In this document: positions 15,544 to 24,491 of the stretch, piece after piece | Numbering within the stretch: the stretch's first letter is position 1 | How the letters are laid out: every line of letters begins with the position of its first letter | Assembly: GCF_900176645.1 (NCBI RefSeq) | Contig: NZ_FXAN01000037.1 | Location: forward strand, 1-64,000 | Direction of reading: 5' to 3' | DNA length: 64,000 bases | DNA from: Burkholderia singularis | Lineage (GTDB): Bacteria; Pseudomonadota; Gammaproteobacteria; Burkholderiales; Burkholderiaceae | Position numbers and translations under genes: made by a program | The notes under the pieces: generated by a model | Databases searched by the model: none | What the model was told of the DNA's origin: nothing | The model's input: the letters and a program-made list of their open reading frames with translations, nothing else

Positions 15544-16254
15544 ATGGCGTCGAGGTCCGGCCAGGGGGCGGCGCCGGTGATCGCCGTTGCAGGGATGGCG
15601 TTCGAAGCGCGCATTGCGCGCGGCGCGGGCGTCGAGGCGGTCTATGCGGCGCGCGCGGACCGCCTCGAGCGCGCGCTCGCCGACGCGGCCGCCGCGCACG
15701 GATGCGCGGCGGTTGTCAGTTTCGGCACGGCGGGTGGCCTCGCGCCGGACCTGGTGCCGGGCGCGCTGGTCATCGCCGATGCGGTCGACGGTCCGTTCGG
15801 ACGGCTGGAGACTGATGCTCGATGGAGTGCGCGGATCGTTGCCGCGCTCGCCGGCGGGCCGGTCGCGTCGCGGGTGCGGTGCGGCACGCTTGCGGCGGTC
15901 AGCGAGCCTGTCATCGACGCGTGCGACAAGGCTGCGCTGCATCGTGCGAAAGGCGCGCTCGCGGTCGACATGGAGTCCCACATAGCGGGCGCGTTTGCGG
16001 CGGCACGCGGCGTGCCGTTCGCGGTATGCCGCGCGATCGTCGATCCTGCGTGGCGCACCCTGCCCAAAGCGGCGACAGCCGGATTGCGCGACGACGGCAG
16101 CACCGCGATCCTTCCAATTCTGCGTGAACTTGCCCGGCAGCCGTCACAGCTCGGCGCACTGCTGCAGGTTGCCGGCGATGCGCGCGCGGCGCGGGCGACG
16201 CTGGTGGATGTGCGGCGCGCGGTCGAGCGCGCCGGCGCATGGCGCGGGGCCTGA
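15544..16254 (+). CDS. hpnG: Hopanoid-associated nucleoside phosphorylase-like protein
   Basis: A 236-residue protein of the purine-nucleoside-phosphorylase/MTA nucleosidase fold: VIAVAGMAFEARIA at the N-terminus, FGTAGGLAPDLVPGALVIAD in the middle and AVDMESHIAGAFA (the family's MES-like ribose-binding motif). HpnG removes adenine from adenosylhopane to give phosphoribohopane in the side-chain pathway. It follows shc by seven bases. The context makes HpnG more likely than a general nucleosidase. Confidence 0.88.
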   Translation: MASRSGQGAAPVIAVAGMAFEARIARGAGVEAVYAARADRLERALADAAAAHGCAAVVSFGTAGGLAPDLVPGALVIADAVDGPFGRLETDARWSARIVAALAGGPVASRVRCGTLAAVSEPVIDACDKAALHRAKGALAVDMESHIAGAFAAARGVPFAVCRAIVDPAWRTLPKAATAGLRDDGSTAILPILRELARQPSQLGALLQVAGDARAARATLVDVRRAVERAGAWRGA

Positions 16255-17064
16255 TCCCTATCTCTCCTTTATGTAATTGTCAAGTCGGCATTCTGTAAAT
16301 TTAACAATATTTAAATTTAAAATCAAAAAAAGTTTGATAGCTTATTAAAAAACGCAGCGCCGTAGTTTTCTTATCGCATCGTTTTGCATGACCAACTATC
16401 TGCACGGTGAGGTGCTGGAGAGAGTGGCCGTGGCATAGCTGCCGATATTTCATTGAATGGTTATCTCAAAATAAGCCGGATGTTTTGATGCGGCTTGTTT
16501 TCGATCGCCGGGCCGAATGTGACGCGACTGGACGTCTGTTTGTTTTTATAGGCGGGCTGATGGTAAAGGGTAATTTATCGATATCTCGAATGAATTGCTG
16601 ATCGCTTTTTCAAAAAAAGCGAATTGCCGATGGTATTGCCGTCGAGGATTTACGAGCGTGTTTGGTTTGGATTCGTATCGGCGCCGCGGTTGCCGATGTA
16701 AGTCCCGAAGCGCTCGAGGTTTGGTGCAGCGCTGCCGCGATATCGGACCGAATGGATGCGTGATCTCGGCTCCTGGCAAGACTGGGAATTTTTCCGTGCA
16801 CGATCGATGGCAGCGGCGCTGCAAAGAGAGGTGTTACCCGATGAACGAGACGAAAGGTTGATTCCTTTGAATCGCCACGATTAAGCACTGTGATTGCCGC
16901 TAATGCCGCGGCCGAAAATTCGACGCATCGAAAATAAAGAATGGCGAAGGCGGTGCGATCGAAAAATATGGGGAGGTGGGTATAGATCAATTCAATCGAT
17001 ATCGCTCTGTCCGTTTTCCAAATGACATGTGAATAGTGAAACTTCCCTTGTGGAGGGGGTACTC
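16255..17064. other. Long AT-rich intergenic region after the hopanoid operon
   Basis: About 810 bases, very AT-rich from 16260 to 16370 (runs of T and A), with no intact gene I can support. The part 16600-16884 reads like broken coding sequence (see separate entry). No terminator was seen directly after hpnG. A GGAGGGGG ribosome site at about 17050 belongs to the next gene. Confidence 0.4.
16600..16884 (+). pseudogene. Possible decayed coding sequence
   Basis: One frame reads through from 16600 to a stop at 16882, interrupted only by TAA at 16699. It contains protein-like stretches such as MVLPSRIYERVWFGF and RTEWMRDLGSWQDWEFF. Another frame over 16620-16760 also looks coding. This could be the tail of a disrupted gene or chance in a mixed-composition region. 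I recognise no family. Confidence 0.2.
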
Positions 17065-18156
17065 ATGCAATCGAAAAAGAAATCTGGCTTGGGCCGTTGG
17101 GGCCTTACTGCGTGCGTGGCGGGCTTGTTCGGTGTCGCCTCGCTTTCGTCGGCGTTTGCCGACCAGCCGGCCGATGCCGCCGCCGTGGCCGCTGCTGCTC
17201 AGGCGAGCCCTGAAGCGCTGAAGGTTTGGCACGAGCACATCAAGAAAGTCGCGACACCCGCGGCAGGCTGTTTTCGCGCGGTCTACCCCAATCTGACCTG
17301 GGAAAAGGAGACGTGCCTGGCGAGCCCGAAATACCGGTCGAGCCCGAAAGTCGGCCCGAGACGCGACGCCTATAGCGCGCCGCAGACAGTGGGCAACGGC
17401 TACGATTATTCCGCGCAGACCGCGCAGTTGACGCGGTCGGCCGTCGGCAGCTTTCCGGTTGTTTCAGGCGTGACGTCGACGAACAACCCGAATGGATACG
17501 GCGGAACCAATGGCTATACGCTGCAACTCAATACCAATTTTGCCAGCGGCTCGCCCGCTTGCGCGTCGTATGGCTATACGTCGTGCTCAGTCTGGCAGCA
17601 GTTCATTTATTCGACATACAACGGCGCGGACAGCCCGGCGCCGGCGGGGCCGCAAGCGTTTATTCAGGACTGGATGTTCCTGTCTAGCAGCGATTATTCG
17701 CGCAAGGGATGCCCGCGCGGATGGTATTCGTACAGCCCGCAATATGCGTGTTATCGCAACAGCAATGCAGTGGCCGTCTCGTTCGTTCCGGCCTCGCAGC
17801 TCGCGTCCGCTTCGCTGACCGGCTCCGCCGCGGCCAATGGCGTGGATACCGTGACGTTCACTTACGGCGGCGTTGCTCACTCGGTTACGCAAAGCGATAG
17901 CACGCTCGGGATCGCGTATGTGTGGAACACGTCGGAGTTCAACGTGGTCGGCAACGGCGGGGGCTCGGGAGTCAATTTCAATTCGGGCTCGTCGCTGACG
18001 GTGAAGCTCGCGGTCAATGACGGCACGACCAGTTCGCCGAGCTGCATTGGCCCGACGAACGGCGGCACGACGGGCGAGACGAACAACCTGAAGCTGGGAA
18101 CCTGTTCGGCAAACGGCGGAACGACGCCGTATATTCAGTTCGTCGAGTCGAATTGA
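17065..18156 (+). CDS. Secreted protein of unknown function
   Basis: A 363-residue protein with a signal peptide (MQSKKKSGLGRWGLTACVAGLFGVASLSSAFAD, cleavage after AFA). The mature part is rich in Ser, Thr, Gly, Asn and Tyr, contains several cysteines, and has strand-like segments such as AFIQDWMFLSS, YSPQYACYRNSNAVAVSFVP and GIAYVWNTSEFNVVG. This suggests a secreted beta-sandwich, perhaps an enzyme or binding protein. I do not recognise the family. The start ATG at 17065 has a strong GGAGGGGG site. A strong terminator follows at 18209. It is a single-gene unit. Confidence 0.75.
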   Translation: MQSKKKSGLGRWGLTACVAGLFGVASLSSAFADQPADAAAVAAAAQASPEALKVWHEHIKKVATPAAGCFRAVYPNLTWEKETCLASPKYRSSPKVGPRRDAYSAPQTVGNGYDYSAQTAQLTRSAVGSFPVVSGVTSTNNPNGYGGTNGYTLQLNTNFASGSPACASYGYTSCSVWQQFIYSTYNGADSPAPAGPQAFIQDWMFLSSSDYSRKGCPRGWYSYSPQYACYRNSNAVAVSFVPASQLASASLTGSAAANGVDTVTFTYGGVAHSVTQSDSTLGIAYVWNTSEFNVVGNGGGSGVNFNSGSSLTVKLAVNDGTTSSPSCIGPTNGGTTGETNNLKLGTCSANGGTTPYIQFVESN

Positions 18157-18208
18157 ATGAATCGAAGAGGCTGATGCCCGTGCTGCCATGCAGGGCTGAA
18201 GTAAGCTG

Positions 18209-18233
18209 CCCCCGGCTTCGCCCGGGGGTTTTT
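18209..18233 (+). terminator. Rho-independent terminator
   Basis: CCCCCGG (18209-18215) pairs with CCGGGGG (18222-18228) around CTTCGC, followed by TTTTTCTTTT. It ends the secreted-protein gene and faces the minus-strand mlaA gene. Confidence 0.85.
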
Positions 18234-18326
18234 CTTTTGATGCCGGCATTCCGATAGCGGGACGGCGGAGCTTGGCCGAAGCTGCGACGGCAGCCGCCCG
18301 CTGTATTGACGGCAATGCCGGCGCGG

Positions 18327-19316
18327 TTAGTGCGCGGCGGCGCCCGACGCGGGCGATGCCGCTTTGCCAGCGCCCGGCGCTGCTGTGTGGCCAGCCGCGC
18401 CGCCGCCTTTTTTCATGGCCGTATCGTCGCCCGGGTCTCGATATTGCGGCAGCCCGGCCGGCTCGCGCGCCGCTTTGCCCGAATTCGAATGGCTCGGCGA
18501 TCCGCCGCTGCCCGCGTCACCCGGATCCTGGTATTGCGGCAAGCCGCCCGGTTCTCCACTGCCGCGCTTCGCGCCCGGCGTGGCTTCGCTGTCCGGTTCG
18601 CCATAGTTCGGCAGCGCCGGTTCATCGTTGCCGTGGCCGCGATACGTGAGCGAGCGGCGTTGCTGGACATATGCGTCGCGCACGAACGAATATTTGTCGA
18701 GCGCGGCCTGCTGCAGCAGATCGGTCGCGCCGAGCAGATCCGAACGCGCGCTGATGAATTGCGCGACATACATCGGATTGCGCGCGGCGGGCTCGATGTA
18801 GTTCAGCAGATTGAAGCGAACGTCGACTGCGCGGCCCACGCCGTCGCGAAACGAACTCGGCCCGAAAATGGGCAGCACCAAATATGGGCCGGCCGGCACG
18901 CCCCAGCGCGCGAGCGTGAGCCCGAAGTCCTGATGATGTTTCGGCAGCCCGGCGAGCGAGGCGACATCGAACAGGCCGGCGACGCCGAATACCGAATTGA
19001 TCACAACGCGCATCATGTCTTGCGTCGCGTCGGTGATACGAAGCTGCAGCAGATTGTTCGCGATGTTGCCGAGGTCGCCAAGGTTCGAGAAGAAGCTGCT
19101 GACCGCCGTGCGCACCGGCGTCGGCGTGACGGCTTGATAGCCCTTCGCGATCGGCACGGCGATGGTCTGGTCGACCGCGTCGTTGAATTTGAAGACCGTG
19201 CGGTTCATCGGTTCGAGCGGGTCGCCCGGGGTGCGGTTGGGGCCGGTCGCGCAGCCGCTCAGCAGCGCGGCTGCGGCGAGCGCGGACGCGGACAGGCGCG
19301 TCTTGATCTTATTCAT
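18327..19316 (-). CDS. mlaA: MlaA/VacJ-family outer-membrane lipoprotein
   Basis: A 329-residue lipoprotein: signal peptide with lipobox LLSGC (cysteine at about 22), then [19 protein letters not shown], the MlaA signature, and the conserved core [22 protein letters not shown]. MlaA sits in the outer membrane and lets outer-leaflet phospholipids drop to periplasmic MlaC. The C-terminal 90 residues are an unusual low-complexity tail with the repeated unit GLPQYxDPGD (twice) and a divergent [10 protein letters not shown]. The gene overlaps the end of hpnN by eight bases. This suggests a role with hopanoid traffic rather than the mla operon, whose mlaFEDB genes are absent here. Confidence 0.9.
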   Translation of the reverse strand: MNKIKTRLSASALAAAALLSGCATGPNRTPGDPLEPMNRTVFKFNDAVDQTIAVPIAKGYQAVTPTPVRTAVSSFFSNLGDLGNIANNLLQLRITDATQDMMRVVINSVFGVAGLFDVASLAGLPKHHQDFGLTLARWGVPAGPYLVLPIFGPSSFRDGVGRAVDVRFNLLNYIEPAARNPMYVAQFISARSDLLGATDLLQQAALDKYSFVRDAYVQQRRSLTYRGHGNDEPALPNYGEPDSEATPGAKRGSGEPGGLPQYQDPGDAGSGGSPSHSNSGKAAREPAGLPQYRDPGDDTAMKKGGGAAGHTAAPGAGKAASPASGAAAH

Positions 19317-21942
19317 CGATTCCTTGCGATTGATTCGTCACGCGCTTGTCGCGCGGCTTGCCCATCAGCACGGGCTGGAACACGACAGCGCCGATCAGCG
19401 TGCACGACAGCGCGAGCGCGAGCAGGCGCCCCATGCTGGCCGTGCCGGGATGATGCGATAACCACAGGCTGCCGAACGCGGTCGCGGTTGTCGCGGCGCT
19501 GAACAGCACCGCATGCGTGAGGCTCGATTGCAGCAGGCCCGTTTGACCCGCGCGCCACGCCATCACGAAATACACTTTGAATGCGACGCCGACGCCGAGC
19601 ATCAACGGCAGCGCGATGATGTTCGCGAAGTTGAGCGGCATGCCGAACAGCACGCACAGCTCGAGCGTCACGACGCCCGACACGAGCAGCGGCACGAGCG
19701 TGCGCAGCACGTCGCCGAAGCGGCGCAGCGCGACCCACAGCAGCAGCGTGATCGACACGATCGACAGCGCGGCGGCTTGCAGGAACGCGCGGATGATCGT
19801 ATCGGCCGAGTGCAGGATCGAGATCGGGCCGCCGGTCGCGTTGGGCTCGGCTGCCTTCACGGCCTGCACGAAACGGCGCAGCATCGCGTCGTCGCCCGGA
19901 TCGGCGCCTTTTTGCACCTTCGGCGAGATCTGCACGAGCGCGCGGCCATCCGGTGCGACCCAATCGCGCACGATTTGCGGCGGAAGATTGTCGCGCGTGA
20001 TGCCGGACGGCTGCAGCAGCATCGCGAGCTGGTTCAGCGCGATGCGCAATGTCGACGAGAACGCTGTTTCGGCGCGATCGCGCGTTTCGCTGTCGGCCGC
20101 CGCGAGCTTGGCGAGCGACTCGGACAGATGCTTGGCCGCCGCCGCGCCCGGGCCGGGATAATCCTCCGCCGCGTATTCGAGCAGGTTCGACGCGCGTTTG
20201 AGCGCCGCGACGCGCTGCGCATCGGGCACGGCCGGCGCGGGCGATTGCGTGAGCGCGGGCAGCAGCGCGCGCGCGGCCGCCGCGATCGACGCGAGCTTTT
20301 GCGGCTGCGCGTCGGGGATGAACGTCGACAGCGTGGTGGTGCGGCCGACTTCCGGCAATGCGCCGAGGCGCTTGGCGGCGGTGTCGGCGGCCGCGAGCGA
20401 CGGCGCGAGCAGCGACACGTCGTTGACCGACGCCTCCGGCGAATCCTTCAGCGCGAGCAGCGTCGCCATCGATTCGCTGCGCGGGTCCTTCAAATGCAGC
20501 GGATTGAAATCGAAGCGCAGATGCGCGAGCAGCGGCAGCGCGCCGATCACGATCGCGAGCGTGCCGATCAGGATCGGCTTGCGATGGCGGTCGAGATAGT
20601 CGTCGACGGGCGCAAGACGCTTGAAGCCGGGCGACTGCCGCTCGCCGGGCGGCGCGAGCAGCTTGAGCAGCGCAGGCAGCAGCGTCATCGTGGTGCCGAG
20701 CGCGACGAACATCCCGACGCCCGCGATCAGCCCGAGTTCGGACACGCCGCGGTAGGCGGTCGGCAGGAACGAGAAGAAGCTCGCCGCGACGGCCGCCGTC
20801 GCGAGCACGAGCGGCATGCCCATCATATGCGCGGCGCCGACGAGCGCATGATCGAGGTCCGGATCGCGATAGCGCTCCTCGCGGTATTTGACCCCGTATT
20901 GAATCGCGAAATCGACGCCGAGCCCGACGAACAGCACCATGAACGCAACCGAAATCATGTTCAGCGAATCGACCATCATCAGCCCGAGCGCGGCGGTTAC
21001 CGCCAGGCCGACGAACAGCGTGACGAACACGGCCGCGATCATCCGCTTGGAGCGCAGCGCGATCCACAGGATCACGAGCACGATCGCGAGCGTCGCAATG
21101 CCGTTGACGGCCGCGCCGTCCTCGACCGACGCGAACTCCTCGTCGGCGAGCGGTTGCTCGCCCGTCAGCCGCACGCGTGCGCCGAAACGCTTGTCGAGTT
21201 CGAGCGCGCGCGCGGTGTCGCGAATCGTCTGAGAGGTCTGTTCGCCCGCCTTCAGCGCCTGGTAATTGATCACGGGTTGCACGGTCACGAACGCGCGTGC
21301 GGGTTGGCGGGCGGCCTCGGGATCGACGAGCGCGCGCCACGAGAACGCGGCGGGCCGGCCGGCGAGCACCGCGTCGACGGTCGCGGCGCTCTGCGACAGC
21401 AGTTTCGCCATGCCCGGCAGCTTGACCTGGCCCGATTGCAGCGGCAGTCCGAGCGTGGTCGATAGTGTCGTGGCGAGCCCGGTGACGCTCGGGTCCTTGG
21501 CGAGCACGTTGATGAGCGGCCGCGCGCTTGCGAGTTGTCCGGTCGTGTTCGAGACATCCTGCTCGGGCAGGAACAGCAGGCCGTTGTGCTCGAAGAGCGG
21601 GCCGCCCGCGGGCTCCGACACTTGGCCGATGCGGCCCGCGTCCGTTTCGCGGCGCAAGCCGTTGGCGAGCGCATCGGCCGCGGCGCTCGCGAATTCGGGC
21701 GCGGGCGCCTCGATAACCGCGAGGATCGTTTGGTTGCGCTGCGGGAACGCGTCGTCGATCGCGTGGCCGAGTAGAGCCCATTTGGGGTCGTTCTCGACTA
21801 GTTTGCTGACATCGGTATTGATCTTGAAATGGCGCGCGACATAGGCGCCGCTCAATGCGGCGATGGCAAGCGACAGCACGACGACCCAAATCGGGCGCCG
21901 CACCGACCAGGCAACGAGTCGGACGAGGGCGGAAGTCAGCAT
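19309..21942 (-). CDS. hpnN: HpnN-type RND/MMPL transporter (hopanoid transport)
   Basis: An 877-residue inner-membrane RND protein of the MMPL/HpnN class. It has an N-terminal membrane helix ([20 protein letters not shown]), a large periplasmic loop, a block of five or six helices ([31 protein letters not shown] region, then [20 protein letters not shown]), a second periplasmic loop, and a final block. HpnN moves hopanoids to the outer membrane in Rhodopseudomonas. The frame extends ten codons to a TTG at 21972; ATG at 21942 is preferred. It overlaps the downstream mlaA-like gene, so the two are translated together. Confidence 0.88.
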   Translation of the reverse strand: MLTSALVRLVAWSVRRPIWVVVLSLAIAALSGAYVARHFKINTDVSKLVENDPKWALLGHAIDDAFPQRNQTILAVIEAPAPEFASAAADALANGLRRETDAGRIGQVSEPAGGPLFEHNGLLFLPEQDVSNTTGQLASARPLINVLAKDPSVTGLATTLSTTLGLPLQSGQVKLPGMAKLLSQSAATVDAVLAGRPAAFSWRALVDPEAARQPARAFVTVQPVINYQALKAGEQTSQTIRDTARALELDKRFGARVRLTGEQPLADEEFASVEDGAAVNGIATLAIVLVILWIALRSKRMIAAVFVTLFVGLAVTAALGLMMVDSLNMISVAFMVLFVGLGVDFAIQYGVKYREERYRDPDLDHALVGAAHMMGMPLVLATAAVAASFFSFLPTAYRGVSELGLIAGVGMFVALGTTMTLLPALLKLLAPPGERQSPGFKRLAPVDDYLDRHRKPILIGTLAIVIGALPLLAHLRFDFNPLHLKDPRSESMATLLALKDSPEASVNDVSLLAPSLAAADTAAKRLGALPEVGRTTTLSTFIPDAQPQKLASIAAAARALLPALTQSPAPAVPDAQRVAALKRASNLLEYAAEDYPGPGAAAAKHLSESLAKLAAADSETRDRAETAFSSTLRIALNQLAMLLQPSGITRDNLPPQIVRDWVAPDGRALVQISPKVQKGADPGDDAMLRRFVQAVKAAEPNATGGPISILHSADTIIRAFLQAAALSIVSITLLLWVALRRFGDVLRTLVPLLVSGVVTLELCVLFGMPLNFANIIALPLMLGVGVAFKVYFVMAWRAGQTGLLQSSLTHAVLFSAATTATAFGSLWLSHHPGTASMGRLLALALSCTLIGAVVFQPVLMGKPRDKRVTNQSQGIDE

Positions 21943-22425
21943 GAGACGGCGGGCCAGCCTACGTTGAGGCAAAAAATGTCCAAGTATACCGGTGCGGGAA
22001 TTTCACCGTCGCGAGGGCTCCGGCATACTGGAAGGCTGCGGGACTATTGCGAAATAAGGGGGCAATCGCGTCGGCGCGTTCTGTTGCGTCGCGCGCGATT
22101 TGTTCCTGGCGGCGGATAATCCGGGTTGCCGGACTCGGGCGCCGGCGATTGCGCGATTCGTCAATTCAGTAGCGAATTCGCCGCGGCGGCGAATCCATGA
22201 TTTTTAACAAATCGCGCCGGCCGATTGAATAAATCCGGCAAAAGCGGCATCGCGCATATTTTAAATCATTGTGAAATAGCGGTGACATTGCCGGTATTCG
22301 GCGAAAGCCGTTTGCGCGCGACGTCCATTGCTTCCGCAGCACGCTCAATCCAGGCGGCCCGCCCGGACTGCCAATGCGCAGCCGGGAATTCACATTTCTT
22401 GACAGATATATTGGTGCGATTGAAT

Positions 22426-22456
22426 GAATCGTCAAAGAATGATGACTTGACGATTC
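22426..22456. promoter_or_regulatory. 10-bp inverted repeat, candidate operator of the polyketide cluster
   Basis: GAATCGTCAA (22426-22435) and TTGACGATTC (22447-22456) are a perfect inverted pair separated by 11 bases, centre-to-centre 21 bases (two turns). It lies about 200 bases before the first cluster gene in AT-rich DNA. The TTGACG of the right arm could also be a -35 element. No regulator gene is adjacent. Confidence 0.5.
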
Positions 22457-22488
22457 CTGATATTAAATACCAGTAGAGGATGTGTAGT

Positions 22489-22533
22489 ATGCCGAACATA
22501 GGTATTTATATCCCCATGTTACTTTATCGTTAA
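22489..22533 (+). CDS. Possible 14-residue leader peptide
   Basis: ATG at 22489 is preceded by AGTAGAGGA at 22472-22480 (a fair ribosome site) and opens a 14-codon frame, MPNIGIYIPMLLYR, ending in TAA at 22531. It lies between the inverted repeat and the AT-ACP gene. It could be a translated leader, but short frames arise by chance. Confidence 0.25.
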   Translation: MPNIGIYIPMLLYR

Positions 22534-22662
22534 TGCATTATTGATTAGAGGTTGCATATCGCCGCCGCGATGCGTAATCGAATAACGAGCGGAGACTTGG
22601 GGGGACACATTCTCGACCGATCGTCGAGTTACTCGGCGTGGCTGGTGGATAAAGGCAATCAC

Positions 22663-24381
22663 ATGATGCAAGCAGCATTTCTGTTTCCGGGGCAAGGTGC
22701 ATTTTACGCGGGCGCGACCCAGGCGTTGAGTCGTACCTATCCCGTCGTGAAACGGTCGATGCAGGCTATCGACGCGGTGGCCGTGCGGCGGCTGCGCCGT
22801 TCGCTGCTGACGGCGCTCGGGGATGAGCGTCTCGACATCGGCCAATGGCTGCAGCATGCGCCCGATCTGCTGCAACTCGCGCTTTATGCGGCATCCGTTT
22901 CGTTCTTCGAAGCGTTGCGCGCCCGTGGGGCGCGGCCGGCCGTGCTCGTTGGGCACAGCTTCGGTGAGATTGCCGCGCTTGCGTGCGGCGGCGCGTTTTC
23001 GGTCGAGACGGGGGCCGAGATGGTTTGCGACCGGATCGATTCGTTGCGGATGATGGCGCCGTCCGACGGCCGCATGGCAGCGGTGTCCGCCGCGCCGCAG
23101 GCGGTGCGCGAACTCGTTGCGGCATGCTTTGGAGATTCGCTCGATGCGCAGCCCGGGCGCGTGAGCATTGCGGTCGAGAACCATTCGGCGCAAACGGTGG
23201 TGTCGGGCGCACATCGCCATGTCGAGACATTCATTGCTTATTGCGCGCAGAAAAATATTTCTGCACAAATCTTGAATTCGCCATACGCATTTCATCATAA
23301 GGATTTGGAAAATGCGCGCGTCGAATTCGGTAAACGGTTAAAGAGTTATAAAACCGGGCCGCTTGAATATCCGGTTTATTCGCCGATTTTGAATCGGTAT
23401 TACGCCGGCGCCGACGATCTCGGCGCTTGTCTTGCGGATCATCTCGTATTGCCGGTGCAGTTTGCGCAGGCGGTGGCAAGACTCAAGGCGTCTGGCGTTG
23501 GCGTACTCGTCGAGTGCGGCGCGCTGAATGCGCTCAGCAAGATCGCGATACGCGTCGTGGGACCGGGGGGCGTCAAAACCTTCTCCGGCGCCGCGAGCGT
23601 GCGCGACGAGCTGGGCGCAGTGGAAAACGTACTCGCATATTTCGACAAAGAGAGCCGAACCATGAACGACGACATCCGAGCAAGCAACCTGCAACCCGAT
23701 TTCGATGAATTCTGGCGCGTGAGCGGCCCAGGAATCGTCGACAAGATCAAGGGCGAACTCAAGCGTTTCTTCGATGCGCACGCCCACCGCGGCCTGCAAG
23801 CAACGCCCGCGCCGCAGATCGTTACCGACCTTCGCGTTGCGCCCGCCGCACCCGCCGCGTTTGCCGCCGTTGCGCCTGCGGCATTTGCACCGGTCGAGCC
23901 CGCTGCGTTTGCACCGGCCGCACCGGCGGCCTATGCACCGGCCGCGCCCGCCGCACCTGCTGCCTCCGCGGCTTTCGCGCCCGCCACGCATGTGGAGTCC
24001 CATGCCGCTTTCGCGCCCGTCGCGCAGGCTGCCGCGCCGTCGTATGTGCCCGCTACGCCCGCTGCTCCCGCCGCGCCCGCTGCGCCCGCCGCGCCCGCCG
24101 GCGTAGCGCGCGTGCCGCGCGATCGGCTGTTCAACGAGCTTGTCGCCATCTATGCTGAAGCTATGGAGTATCCGGTCGAAGTGTTCACCGAAACGGTCGA
24201 ACTCGAAGCGGAGCTTGGAATCGATTCCGTCAAGCAGACCGAAATCATTCAGCGTATCAGCGCACGCTATGGGCTGCCGCCGCTTCCGTCGAATTTCCGG
24301 GCCGGCGATTTCAAGACGATGGGACAAATCGTCGATTTCGTCTACGAACACCAGCACAAGGCCGCGCTCGTCGCGGGCTGA
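22663..24381 (+). CDS. Acyltransferase-ACP didomain protein of a polyketide/PUFA-like synthase
   Basis: 572 residues. Residues 1-325 form an acyltransferase (malonyl-CoA type): FLFPGQGA at the start, nucleophile in GHSFGEIAAL (Ser99), and SPYAFHHK, whose AFH fits malonyl choice. A linker of about 140 residues follows, made almost only of Ala, Pro, Phe and Val in A-F-A-P type repeats. Residues 500-570 are an acyl carrier protein with LGIDSVKQTEI (Ser522 takes the phosphopantetheine). It loads extender units and carries the growing chain. This is the only ACP found in the cluster. Start ATG at 22663 (GGATAAAGG upstream); the frame also runs back to TTG 22552. First gene of the cluster. Confidence 0.9.
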   Translation: MMQAAFLFPGQGAFYAGATQALSRTYPVVKRSMQAIDAVAVRRLRRSLLTALGDERLDIGQWLQHAPDLLQLALYAASVSFFEALRARGARPAVLVGHSFGEIAALACGGAFSVETGAEMVCDRIDSLRMMAPSDGRMAAVSAAPQAVRELVAACFGDSLDAQPGRVSIAVENHSAQTVVSGAHRHVETFIAYCAQKNISAQILNSPYAFHHKDLENARVEFGKRLKSYKTGPLEYPVYSPILNRYYAGADDLGACLADHLVLPVQFAQAVARLKASGVGVLVECGALNALSKIAIRVVGPGGVKTFSGAASVRDELGAVENVLAYFDKESRTMNDDIRASNLQPDFDEFWRVSGPGIVDKIKGELKRFFDAHAHRGLQATPAPQIVTDLRVAPAAPAAFAAVAPAAFAPVEPAAFAPAAPAAYAPAAPAAPAASAAFAPATHVESHAAFAPVAQAAAPSYVPATPAAPAAPAAPAAPAGVARVPRDRLFNELVAIYAEAMEYPVEVFTETVELEAELGIDSVKQTEIIQRISARYGLPPLPSNFRAGDFKTMGQIVDFVYEHQHKAALVAG

Positions 24382-24491
24382 GCGGCGGTTGCCCCGCGCC
24401 CGCCCCTGCACCGACAGAACAACAATCGAAGGGGCCGGCTCAGACGGGGCATCTCGTCCTAACCACTTGCACTCCTGATCGATCAAAAGAT

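Larger units (their letters stand above)
21943..22662. other. Intergenic region before the polyketide cluster
   Basis: About 720 bases, AT-rich from 22150 to 22560, between divergent hpnN and the AT-ACP gene. It contains a 10-bp inverted repeat (22426-22456) and a 14-codon reading frame with a ribosome site (22489-22533). I see no larger gene. It should hold the main promoter of the polyketide cluster. Confidence 0.5.

Noticed and set aside
13185-15614. Long minus-strand frame opposite squalene-hopene cyclase
   Set aside because: Shadow frame; the plus strand has the DxDD and QW motifs of Shc.
24382-24491. TGCCCCG and CGGGGCA arms before the giant synthase gene, possible attenuator
   Set aside because: Arms are about 60 bases apart in GC-rich DNA and no alternative fold or leader frame could be supported.
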